DNA from: CAYVKY01 sp964452115
GTDB lineage: Bacteria; Bacteroidota; Ignavibacteria; Tepidaquicellales; Tepidaquicellaceae
DNA length: 9,976 nt
Direction: 5' to 3'
Assembly: GCA_964452115.1 (NCBI GenBank)
Contig: CAYVKY010000087.1
Location: 1-9,976 of the forward strand
The notes beneath the pieces are model-generated. The model did no database searches. It was given only the letters and a program-made list of their open reading frames with translations, and was not told the DNA's origin. Every line of letters starts with the position of its first letter. The stretch's first letter is position 1. The position numbers were made by a program, and so were the translations under genes. Shown piece by piece: positions 1 to 6,066 of the stretch.

Positions 1-171
1 AGGGTCGGAATGCGTTGCCCTGAGTCCGCCGATTGCAGCGCGGTTTTGTCCGCGTCCTGTTGACGAAAGTTCATCAATTACACCAACCTTCAATCCCTTT
101 TGTGATAAATAAAACGCTGTCGGTACGCCTATACTTCCTGCGCCTATTATAATTACATCATACGATTTCAT
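1..171 (-). CDS. FAD-dependent oxidoreductase, DAO family (N-terminal 57 residues, runs off window)
   Basis: The 57 visible codons read from an ATG at 171 down to the window edge with no stop. They open with a beta strand and the dinucleotide-binding motif GAGSIG (residues 10-15). An acidic residue follows at the end of the second strand (VID, D33), where FAD ribose is normally bound. A segment GRGQNRAAIGGLRATHSD (residues 39-56) is typical of glycine/sarcosine/D-amino-acid oxidase (DAO) proteins. In this family the flavin oxidises a C-N bond of an amine or amino acid. The gene begins 12 nt after the stop of the multi-cluster protein upstream, so the two are almost certainly co-transcribed. 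That pairing matches sarcosine oxidase beta/alpha, HcnC/HcnAB and hydroxyproline dehydrogenase complexes, so this is probably the substrate-oxidising subunit. There is no clear Shine-Dalgarno. The substrate is unknown; family placement is solid from the N-terminus alone. Confidence 0.85.
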   Translation of the reverse strand, partial: MKSYDVIIIGAGSIGVPTAFYLSQKGLKVGVIDELSSTGRGQNRAAIGGLRATHSDP

Positions 172-183
172 ATCAAAAAAATT

Positions 184-2250
184 TTAATGTTCTTCATTAA
201 TAATTGCGCCCATAGGTATTTCAACGCTTAACGGGCGTTTTGTTGGTTTTGTTACATCTTTCCAGTCCACTCCTGCCATAGCAAAAATTCTCGGCAGTAA
301 AATGGAACACGTTCTTGAGCCGCAAGCGCCCATTCCCACGCGTATCTGCTTGAGCTGGTTTGCATCGCGCACATCATTGGTTTTAATAAATTCTATTATA
401 TCTTTCACCGCTACTCTTTCGCATCTGCACACAATTGCTTCATCGGGCAGGTAATTATATTTCGGCTCGGGAAGCGGAGCAGTCTTTTCGTCATCCTGTA
501 CTCTGATTCCTGCAATTACCGGTGCATTTTTCAGGCTCACTTTCAACGTAATCATATATGTCTTATACCGTTTGCTGTAATTAATTTTCATCACTTCGCC
601 TTTTTCAAGAATCTTTCCGCTGATGTCCGTTACAGGAATGAATTCATTTACATTGAATGCCGGGATAAATTCAAACGGCAGCACGAGCTCTGCAAAATCG
701 CCGTAAAGTTTTCTGCCGATTGTGATGGCAAGTCCCGGACACACAGCCAAGCACTGTCCGCAGCGCGTGCATTCTTCGCCTTTATAGTAAGGCAGGTCCA
801 TTATGTTATGCAGTGCATCATTAAGGTGAATGTAATCCTTCGGACAAACCGATGTGCAGGGATTGCAGGGGATTTCCTGATTGCAATGAAACATCGGCAC
901 ATATTTATCCGTAAGCTCGGTCACTTTTTCCGGGAACACATTTCCCGGACGCGATTTCAGAATTTCAGCTTTTTTAAAATATTCTTCATCTATCTGAACA
1001 TCTTTACCAAGCATTTTTGCCATTTGAAGTCCTGCAATTCTTCCGCCGAACATTGCCGAGCTTGCTTCCGCAATTTCATCGGCGTCGCCGGCTTTTACAA
1101 CAGGGAATCCGAAACTTTTTGCAGTGTTGTAAAATTCATCTATCGAAGAAAGTCCGACTGCAATAAGCAGTGTATCCACTTCAAATGTTTTTGCAGTTTC
1201 AAGTACCGGATTGTAATTGTCATCCACTTCGGCAATTGTTACACGCTCAACTTTTCCGTCGCCTTCTGCAGTGAGTATTGTGTGTTTCAGATAAACCGGT
1301 ACGCCCATTCTCTGAATTTTATCGCCGTGTACTTTATATCCGGAAACTTTATCGAGTATATCCGCAATACCGACAACTGTAATGCCTGCCTGCAGTCCGT
1401 GATATGCAGCAATCAGTCCGACATTGCCGCTGCCGATTATGAATATGCGGTTTGATGACTTCACAAGGTCACGGTTTACGAGAGTCTGAAATGCTCCCGC
1501 GCCGTAAACGCCCGGCAGGTCGTTTCCCGGAAACACAAGATTTCTTTCCCTTGCGCCCGCTGATACAACCATAGCATCAAATTCCACTACAGCGTAATTT
1601 TTATTTTCGATAAAAAGTCCTGCTTTTTTATCTTTGTAAACTGCAACAACCGAAGAGTTTGTATAAACCCGGATATTCGGATATTTTGCAATTTCCTTTT
1701 CAAGCAGTTCGGCGATTTCGATGCCGCGCATTCCCGCATAGCAGTCTTCCATCGAACCGAAAAATTTATGAGTCTGCAAAAGCAGTTTGCCTCCGAGTTT
1801 TTCCTTGTCATCAACAAGGATAATATCAAATCCGAGTTTTGCAAGTTCTATAGATGCCGTCAGCCCGGAAGGTCCGCCTCCGGCAACCAGCACCTGACAC
1901 TTAAGATTATTGATCTGAAAATTTCCGAGAGGTGAGTCGTCAGCAGGCAGTTCAGGCACATTAATAAGTTTTCTTACATCCATATTTTCCTTAAGCGGAG
2001 TGATACAGGATTTAAGAGGTATGCCGTTTATAAGTAAAGTACAATGCGAACACTGTCCGTTAGCGCAAAAGAGCCCCTGCGGCACATTACCGACAGGGTG
2101 AATTGAAAATTCCTTAATACCGTTTGCAATCAAGGCAGAAGATACAGGTTCATTTTCCAAGCCTTCAAGTAGTTCTCCATTAAAATAAAATTGAATAGAT
2201 TTTTTGGTGGGAACTGTACCCAGAACAGGGTGTTTAAATATTCGTTCCAT
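184..2250 (-). CDS. Multi-cluster FAD/NAD oxidoreductase: [2Fe-2S] + pyridine nucleotide-disulfide oxidoreductase + ferredoxin + BFD-like [2Fe-2S] fusion
   Basis: The protein has 688 residues, counted from the ATG at 2250; a TTG two codons upstream is the only nearby alternative. Visible domains in order: a Fer2_4-type [2Fe-2S] domain (about 18-95; Cys62, 67, 70, 82); an FAD Rossmann fold (GGGPSG, 124-129) typical of HcnB/sarcosine oxidase alpha; a second nucleotide-binding motif GSGNVG (273-278); a ferredoxin segment with C456, C462, C465, C469P and the classic CxxCxxCxxxCP at 494-504; and a C-terminal BFD-like [2Fe-2S] domain (C608, C610, C643, C648). HcnA and HcnB, or OoxA and OoxB, are separate proteins carrying the first and second/last parts. 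Here they are fused, with an inserted ferredoxin. The likely role is electron-transfer subunit of a cytoplasmic or membrane-associated amine/imino-acid dehydrogenase with the DAO protein directly downstream. Electron acceptor and substrate are not deducible. The first ferredoxin motif has an atypical first cysteine (C-x5-C), so one or two 4Fe-4S clusters are possible. Confidence 0.88.
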   Translation of the reverse strand: MERIFKHPVLGTVPTKKSIQFYFNGELLEGLENEPVSSALIANGIKEFSIHPVGNVPQGLFCANGQCSHCTLLINGIPLKSCITPLKENMDVRKLINVPELPADDSPLGNFQINNLKCQVLVAGGGPSGLTASIELAKLGFDIILVDDKEKLGGKLLLQTHKFFGSMEDCYAGMRGIEIAELLEKEIAKYPNIRVYTNSSVVAVYKDKKAGLFIENKNYAVVEFDAMVVSAGARERNLVFPGNDLPGVYGAGAFQTLVNRDLVKSSNRIFIIGSGNVGLIAAYHGLQAGITVVGIADILDKVSGYKVHGDKIQRMGVPVYLKHTILTAEGDGKVERVTIAEVDDNYNPVLETAKTFEVDTLLIAVGLSSIDEFYNTAKSFGFPVVKAGDADEIAEASSAMFGGRIAGLQMAKMLGKDVQIDEEYFKKAEILKSRPGNVFPEKVTELTDKYVPMFHCNQEIPCNPCTSVCPKDYIHLNDALHNIMDLPYYKGEECTRCGQCLAVCPGLAITIGRKLYGDFAELVLPFEFIPAFNVNEFIPVTDISGKILEKGEVMKINYSKRYKTYMITLKVSLKNAPVIAGIRVQDDEKTAPLPEPKYNYLPDEAIVCRCERVAVKDIIEFIKTNDVRDANQLKQIRVGMGACGSRTCSILLPRIFAMAGVDWKDVTKPTKRPLSVEIPMGAIINEEH

Positions 2251-2331
2251 AGTCAATTATTTAACATATATATCTACAAAATTCGCAATATTATTATTTT
2301 CTTTCAATACAAAAACTGTGACAGCGGTACT

Positions 2332-2358
2332 GAAATTTCACATCTGTCCAAAATAAAT
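2332..2358 (+). repeat. Left arm of 27/28-bp inverted repeat
   Basis: The 15-bp core CTGTCCAAAATAAAT (2344-2358) is the exact reverse complement of 2764-2778. The match continues outward through GAAATTTC with two mismatches and one 1-nt gap, making arms of 27 and 28 nt. The arms enclose about 405 bp that contain all four GC hairpins. This arm lies 82 to 108 nt upstream of the oxidoreductase ATG. It could be a terminal inverted repeat of a small non-autonomous element or a regulator site shared by the two divergent genes. No target-site duplication is evident outside the arms. Confidence 0.65.
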
Positions 2359-2402
2359 GATTTATCAATGGAATTAAGATTAATAGTCGAATTACGAAAT
2401 GA

Positions 2403-2471
2403 AACCCCGGAGGGGTGGCATATTTGTAACACAGAATTTTTTTTCTCTCCCGAACCCCGGAGGGGTGACAT
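2403..2471 (-). repeat. REP/BIME-like hairpin-pair element, copy 1
   Basis: Two short GC hairpins start 50 nt apart, at 2403 and 2453. Both read AACCCCGGAGGGGTG on plus, a 4-5 bp C/G stem with a 3-nt GGA loop. Read on the minus strand, each becomes ATGTCACCCC-TCC-GGGGTT or a one-base variant. The segment next to the first hairpin (reverse complement of 2412-2432) matches 18 of 21 bases with 2628-2648 in copy 2. The conserved unit is therefore larger than the hairpins themselves. The element is intergenic, palindromic and paired, as in REP doublets mobilised by RAYT-type transposases. No transposase is in this window. Confidence 0.7.
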
Positions 2472-2585
2472 AATGTTTAAATTTTAAAAGTATATTTAAT
2501 TATTTAAAATAAAGAGAATTTATAACATCGCCTATAACAATACATTTACAATAAATGCAAAAAATAATTTATAATAAGATAGAAA

Positions 2586-2661
2586 ATGTGTCACCCCCTG
2601 CGGGGGTTTTATTAAGACGAGACACACGTGCTACAATTATGTCACCCCCTGCGGGGGTTTT
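2586..2661 (+). repeat. REP/BIME-like hairpin-pair element, copy 2 (inverted relative to copy 1)
   Basis: Two hairpins, ACCCCC-TGC-GGGGGT, start 51 nt apart and each is followed by TTTT. They carry the same flanks as copy 1 in the opposite orientation (TGTCACCCC before, GGGGTT after). The segment GTGYTACAAWTATGYCAC before the second hairpin is shared with copy 1. The stems here are one base pair longer and the loops differ (TGC against TCC), yet pairing is kept on both sides. That suggests the folded form is under selection or is needed for mobility. The T-run after each stem means they could also act as weak terminators for plus-strand transcription. Confidence 0.7.
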
Positions 2662-2763
2662 CGTTTGTGGTAAACAGTGAAGGGGGATTCATCAGGGAAA
2701 CGTAATATTCATAAAAATTATTGCTGAAATTAAGCTTTATTGTTTAATTTATTAAAGTACACA

Positions 2764-2791
2764 ATTTATTTTGGACAGCAGTGGAAATTTC
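2764..2791 (-). repeat. Right arm of 27/28-bp inverted repeat
   Basis: ATTTATTTTGGACAG (2764-2778) is an exact inverted copy of 2344-2358, and the similarity continues to GAAATTTC at 2784-2791. This arm lies 171 to 198 nt upstream of the ammonia-lyase ATG. It pairs with the arm at 2332-2358 across the hairpin cluster. Confidence 0.65.
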
Positions 2792-2961
2792 TCTAATATT
2801 TCAACTGAAAATCTGAGTTACAAAATTAATAAAATTTAATTACTTTATAATCCTATGATACTTACAGGATATGATAAAAGAAAATTCATTAATGACTTTA
2901 GGGAAAAGTGTTATTTCATTTCATTCCGGAAAAATCTTTCTACAATTTAAATTATATTATA

Positions 2962-4482
2962 ATGGCGATTAAAATTACGGGCAAAAATCTTACAGTCGAC
3001 GATGTTTACAAAGTGGCAGTTTTCGGCGAAAAGATCGAACTTGCTTCAGAGGCTGTAGAGCGCATTAAAAAATGCAGAGGTTTTATCGAAAAGAGGATAG
3101 TAGCTAAGGAGATTATGTATGGTGTCAATACGGGTATCGGTGAATTTTCAGAAATCGTGCTTGATGATGAACAGGTAAAGCAATTCCAGCGGTACCTGAT
3201 TTACAATCATTCCGCGGGCATCGGTTCGCCTGCACCAATTGCGCACGTGAGAGCCGCAATACTTTCAAGAATTAACGTGCATGCAAACGGATACTCCGCC
3301 TGCCGCGCGGAGATTACTCAGACGTACGTGGATATGCTGAATAAAGGCGTAACTCCTGTTGTCTGTCAGAAGGGCAGCGTAGGCGCTTGCGGAGACCTTG
3401 CTCCGATGAGCCAGATTGCATTGCTGCTGATGGGAGAAGGCGAAGCATTCTACAAAGGTGAAAGAATGCCGGGAAAAACTGCATTTGAAAAAGCAGGCAT
3501 TCCAATTCCGGGACTTCAGGCGCGTGACGGACTTGCCGCAATCAACGGAAGCAACCTGATTACAGGTATGGCTTGTATTCAGATTTATGAAGCGGAAAGA
3601 TTTTTCAAACAGGCTGAAATCGCCTGTGCAATGAGTCTTGAAGCTCTGATGGCAAATATGAAACCTTATGACACGCGGCTCCATCAGCTGCGCGGATTTA
3701 AAGGTGCTGTAATTTCCGCAGAAAATATTAAGAGAATAATTGAAGGTTCAGACCTTCTCGGAAAAGTGAAAACCAAAGTTCAGGATGCATACTCGATGAG
3801 GTCAACTCCGCAGGTTATCGGTGCAGCACGCGACCAGCTCAGATGGACTCGTGAACAGGTAGAAACCGAACTCAACGGTGTAGCCGATAATCCGATTTTC
3901 CTTGCCGATGATGAAATCGTTCTTACAGGTGCAAACTTTCAGGGCTCGCCCATCAGCGTGCCGCTCGATATGCTCGGCTCGGTGATTACAATGGTGTGCG
4001 TGTTGTCCGAAAGAAGATTGAACCGCATGCTCAATCCTGCATTAAGTGTCGGACTGCCGGCGTTCCTGACTAAAGGGGCCGGAATGTTTTCAGGGCACAT
4101 GCTCAGTCAATACACTGCAGATATGCTTATAGTTGAACAGAAAATTCTTTCTGCGCCTGCATCAATACAGTCAATACCTGCTGCAGCAGACCAGGAAGAT
4201 TTTGTGAGTATGGGAATGAACACTGCACTTAAAACGAGACAGATTATTGATAATGCATACGGTGTGCTCGGCATAGAATTTATCGCTGCAGCACAAGCGC
4301 TTGACTTCAGAACATACGGTTTTGGCAAAGGCACAACCGCGGCACGCAAGGCAGTGCGCGAAGTGGTTGAACATCTTGAAATAGACAGGCCGCTTTATAC
4401 TGACCATAACAATATGATGAAAGCAGTTGCGGACTGGAAAGTTCTCAATGCGGTAGAAAAAGAAATCGGTGCACTGAAATAA
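2962..4482 (+). CDS. MIO-family aromatic amino acid ammonia-lyase/aminomutase (histidine ammonia-lyase superfamily), Ala-Cys-Gly variant
   Basis: The protein has 506 residues, about the usual length for bacterial histidine ammonia-lyase (HutH). I chose the ATG at 2962 because family proteins begin with an xIKITGKNLT-like segment; a GTG at 2908 would add 18 atypical residues. Family members remove ammonia from His, Phe or Tyr, or shift the amino group, using an MIO electrophile made from an internal Ala-Ser-Gly. Landmarks: Tyr53 in YGVNTGIG, His83 in NHSAGIG, GSVGACGDLAP at 138-148, Asn195 in INGSN, Tyr277/Arg280 in QDAYSMR, Phe326 in NFQGSP, and QED at 411-413. The triad is Ala142-Cys143-Gly144 (codon TGC), not Ser. 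His83 and QED are histidine-lyase-like, while NFQG is closer to phenylalanine lyases and aminomutases, so the substrate is uncertain. No hutU/hutI/hutG neighbours are present. It ends in a terminator shared with the convergent gene. Confidence 0.92.
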   Translation: MAIKITGKNLTVDDVYKVAVFGEKIELASEAVERIKKCRGFIEKRIVAKEIMYGVNTGIGEFSEIVLDDEQVKQFQRYLIYNHSAGIGSPAPIAHVRAAILSRINVHANGYSACRAEITQTYVDMLNKGVTPVVCQKGSVGACGDLAPMSQIALLLMGEGEAFYKGERMPGKTAFEKAGIPIPGLQARDGLAAINGSNLITGMACIQIYEAERFFKQAEIACAMSLEALMANMKPYDTRLHQLRGFKGAVISAENIKRIIEGSDLLGKVKTKVQDAYSMRSTPQVIGAARDQLRWTREQVETELNGVADNPIFLADDEIVLTGANFQGSPISVPLDMLGSVITMVCVLSERRLNRMLNPALSVGLPAFLTKGAGMFSGHMLSQYTADMLIVEQKILSAPASIQSIPAAADQEDFVSMGMNTALKTRQIIDNAYGVLGIEFIAAAQALDFRTYGFGKGTTAARKAVREVVEHLEIDRPLYTDHNNMMKAVADWKVLNAVEKEIGALK

Positions 4483-4502
4483 TTTCCGGACATAGTTTAA
4501 AC

Positions 4503-4542
4503 AAAAAGGCGAAGCAAAAAATATTTTGCTCCGCCTTTTTTT
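4503..4542. terminator. Bidirectional Rho-independent terminator between convergent genes
   Basis: A 17-bp stem (4503-4519 with 4524-4540) closes a 4-nt loop. Core arms are GGCGAAGC and GCTCCGCC, flanked by A-runs and T-runs that give a U-tract in either direction. The single mismatch is A-C in plus-strand RNA but a G-U wobble in minus-strand RNA, so the fold is slightly better for the leftward gene. It lies 20 nt after the lyase stop and 21 nt beyond the stop of the secreted propeller gene. Confidence 0.9.
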
Positions 4543-4563
4543 GGGGGAAGGAAATAAAAGATT

Positions 4564-5802
4564 CTACTTAATCAAAATCATTTTCTTGGTCATAGTAAAA
4601 TCGCCGGCGGAAATTTTATACAAATAAATTCCGCTTGTAAATCCGGTACTGTTGAATCTAACGGTATATTCTCCGGCTTTTTGAAATTCTCCGTTAACGA
4701 GCGATGATACCTCGCGCCCGAGCATATCATACACTTTAAGAGTAACGAGTGCATCTTTTGGCAATGAGTATCCGATATTCGTTTCAGGGTTAAACGGGTT
4801 TGGATAGTTCTGCAAAAGATTAAATGAAGCAGGTATTTGATTTGCCAACGGATTGATATTCACCAGTGTCGTATCTGTCAATATCCATACGCCGCCGTTT
4901 GTAGTCCCGGTCATTGCAGCAAAAATTTTATTGCCTGATGAAACAATTTGATTACCGCTTGACGTAACTCCGGTATTCAAAAAATTAAGTCCGTTATCAG
5001 TTGATTTAAAAACGCCGCCGTTACCGCAAATGTAAATATTACCGGCAATATCAAAAGTCACACCGCGCATAGCACCCGGCTGCAACCCTGTGGTAACCCA
5101 GTTGTATCCTCCGTCAGTTGTTTTTGAAAAAGGATATCCTGTGCTTGTTGTTGCCATATAAAGCACAAGCGGGGATGACTGAATAATACCCCATACATTC
5201 AGGGCATTATACGGACCGGTGAAATTTAAGCCTGCATCGGTTGAAATGTAAATTCCGACAGAACCGGATGCCGCAGAAACACCCGCGAAAATTTTGTTGG
5301 GATTGTAAGCATCAACGTAAAGTGTAACGATTGATAAAGTTGATAGAGTGTTTACGGGGAAAGTGGCGCCGTTGTCGGTGCTGAGAAATACGCCGCCTGA
5401 CACGCATCCGACATAAACATATCCGTTTTTACCGCACGCAACAGACTCGAGAGTTTTTCCGTTGAATGTTGAAGCCGGAATCGTTGTCCAGTTGGCACCG
5501 CCGTCAGATGAACGAACAAGTCCGTTTGAAGAATTAGCACCATAAATTGTGCCTGATGAGTCAACGGCTAATCCTAAATAGCTTGAGGTTCCGTTGGACA
5601 GAATTGCATTCCAATTTTGTCCGCCGTTTGTTGTTTTGTAAATTCCGTGTGTTGTGCCTGATGTACCTGCATAGACATTACCCTGTATGTCGCGGCACAT
5701 AGACCACATCGCTATTCCATTTAAAGTTTGAACCCAGGTCTGAGAAAAGAGGAGGGAAATATTTGAAACTAAAAATGCGAATAAGAAAATTAGTCTTTTC
5801 AT
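4564..5802 (-). CDS. Type IX-secreted beta-propeller protein with BNR/Asp-box repeats and C-terminal sorting domain
   Basis: The protein has 412 residues. A signal peptide (1-20, KR then a hydrophobic stretch ending ...LLFS-Q) sends it through Sec. Six Asp-box-like repeats of form (S/T)-(S/T)-(D/N)-x-G-x-x-(W/F) occur at about 56-64, 97-105, 140-148, 186-194, 227-235 and 266-274. A possible degenerate seventh is near 303-309. Spacing of 32-46 residues fits a six- or seven-bladed propeller like sialidase/Ycf48-type folds; no sialidase catalytic set is visible. Residues about 329-412 form a type A T9SS sorting domain: NYPNPFNP, then VYDMLGREV, AGEYTVRF, SGIYLYK and terminal TKKMILIK. It is therefore probably exported across the outer membrane and released or anchored at the surface. 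GAAAGG sits 7 nt before the ATG. Ligand and role are unknown; it is monocistronic by context. Confidence 0.9.
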   Translation of the reverse strand: MKRLIFLFAFLVSNISLLFSQTWVQTLNGIAMWSMCRDIQGNVYAGTSGTTHGIYKTTNGGQNWNAILSNGTSSYLGLAVDSSGTIYGANSSNGLVRSSDGGANWTTIPASTFNGKTLESVACGKNGYVYVGCVSGGVFLSTDNGATFPVNTLSTLSIVTLYVDAYNPNKIFAGVSAASGSVGIYISTDAGLNFTGPYNALNVWGIIQSSPLVLYMATTSTGYPFSKTTDGGYNWVTTGLQPGAMRGVTFDIAGNIYICGNGGVFKSTDNGLNFLNTGVTSSGNQIVSSGNKIFAAMTGTTNGGVWILTDTTLVNINPLANQIPASFNLLQNYPNPFNPETNIGYSLPKDALVTLKVYDMLGREVSSLVNGEFQKAGEYTVRFNSTGFTSGIYLYKISAGDFTMTKKMILIK

Positions 5803-6066
5803 AATTTGCCTTTCAATTTTTAGTTAAGGTAAATTTATATATAAAGTAACAAAAAAGGAATGTAAATTATTAGAAGTTATGTAAAAAATTGTAAATGCAT
5901 TTTTTCAAATATGAATAAAGAATTTAAAAATAGTTTCCATTTCCGTCTTTCATAAGCGCAGGGGATTTTATAAAATGAATTATCTGAATTTATTGCTATC
6001 AAATTAGTTTATCGAAATTTATAATAAAAAATGTTATCTTAAAAAAAATTAAAATATGGAGTTAAT
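5803..6066. other. 264-nt divergent intergenic region
   Basis: This very AT-rich spacer lies between the divergent propeller and aminopeptidase genes. Apart from the possible leftward promoter and the GGAG Shine-Dalgarno at 6058-6061 (5 nt before the aminopeptidase ATG), I see no repeat, RNA gene or operator. A TATAAT at 6020-6025 lacks a good -35 partner. Confidence 0.5.
5838..5866 (-). promoter_or_regulatory. Possible sigma70-type promoter of the propeller gene
   Basis: On the minus strand TTTACA (5866-5861) is followed by a 17-nt spacer and TATATA (5843-5838), ending 35 nt before the ATG. The match is good but the region is very AT-rich, so chance matches are likely. Confidence 0.35.

Larger units (their letters stand above)
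2251..2961. other. 711-nt intergenic region between divergent genes, repeat-bearing
   Basis: This AT-rich gap separates the oxidoreductase operon (leftward) from the ammonia-lyase (rightward). It contains no ORF that looks like a real protein. The one open frame on plus (2191-2487) overlaps the start of the oxidoreductase antisense and is made partly of repeat DNA. The gap holds two inverted copies of a hairpin-pair element and an outer inverted repeat, listed separately. A TATAAT sits at 2846-2851, upstream of the lyase, but no matching -35 box is evident at normal spacing. I therefore do not call a promoter for either flanking gene. No tRNA or recognisable riboswitch was seen. Confidence 0.7.

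Noticed and set aside
808..1455. 215-residue plus-strand ORF antisense to the oxidoreductase
   Set aside because: It lies wholly inside a gene with clear domains and motifs. Its translation is rich in Cys, Phe and Asn without any motif, typical of an antisense shadow.
2191..2487. 98-residue plus-strand ORF in the large intergenic gap
   Set aside because: It overlaps the start of the oxidoreductase gene antisense, and its C-terminal part (ETPEGW..., EPRRGDI...) is simply translated GC-hairpin repeat DNA. No protein-like composition or ribosome site supports it.
2403..2661. Possible CRISPR array from four repeated GC-rich units
   Set aside because: Units are in two orientations, only about 20 nt long, unevenly spaced (50, about 117, 51 nt), and the interior segment is itself repeated rather than unique. 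There are no cas genes.
2846..2851. TATAAT as -10 box of the ammonia-lyase promoter
   Set aside because: No -35-like hexamer stands at 16-18 nt spacing, and TATAAT-like strings are common in this AT-rich gap.
2908..2961. Upstream GTG start extending the ammonia-lyase by 18 residues
   Set aside because: The extra segment is unlike family N-termini, whereas the ATG at 2962 begins exactly at the conserved start and places Tyr53, His83 and the triad at the same numbering as Pseudomonas histidine ammonia-lyase.
3265..3684. 139-residue minus-strand ORF antisense to the ammonia-lyase
   Set aside because: It is contained in the conserved MIO-forming region of the lyase; the translation shows no domain and is a frame shadow.
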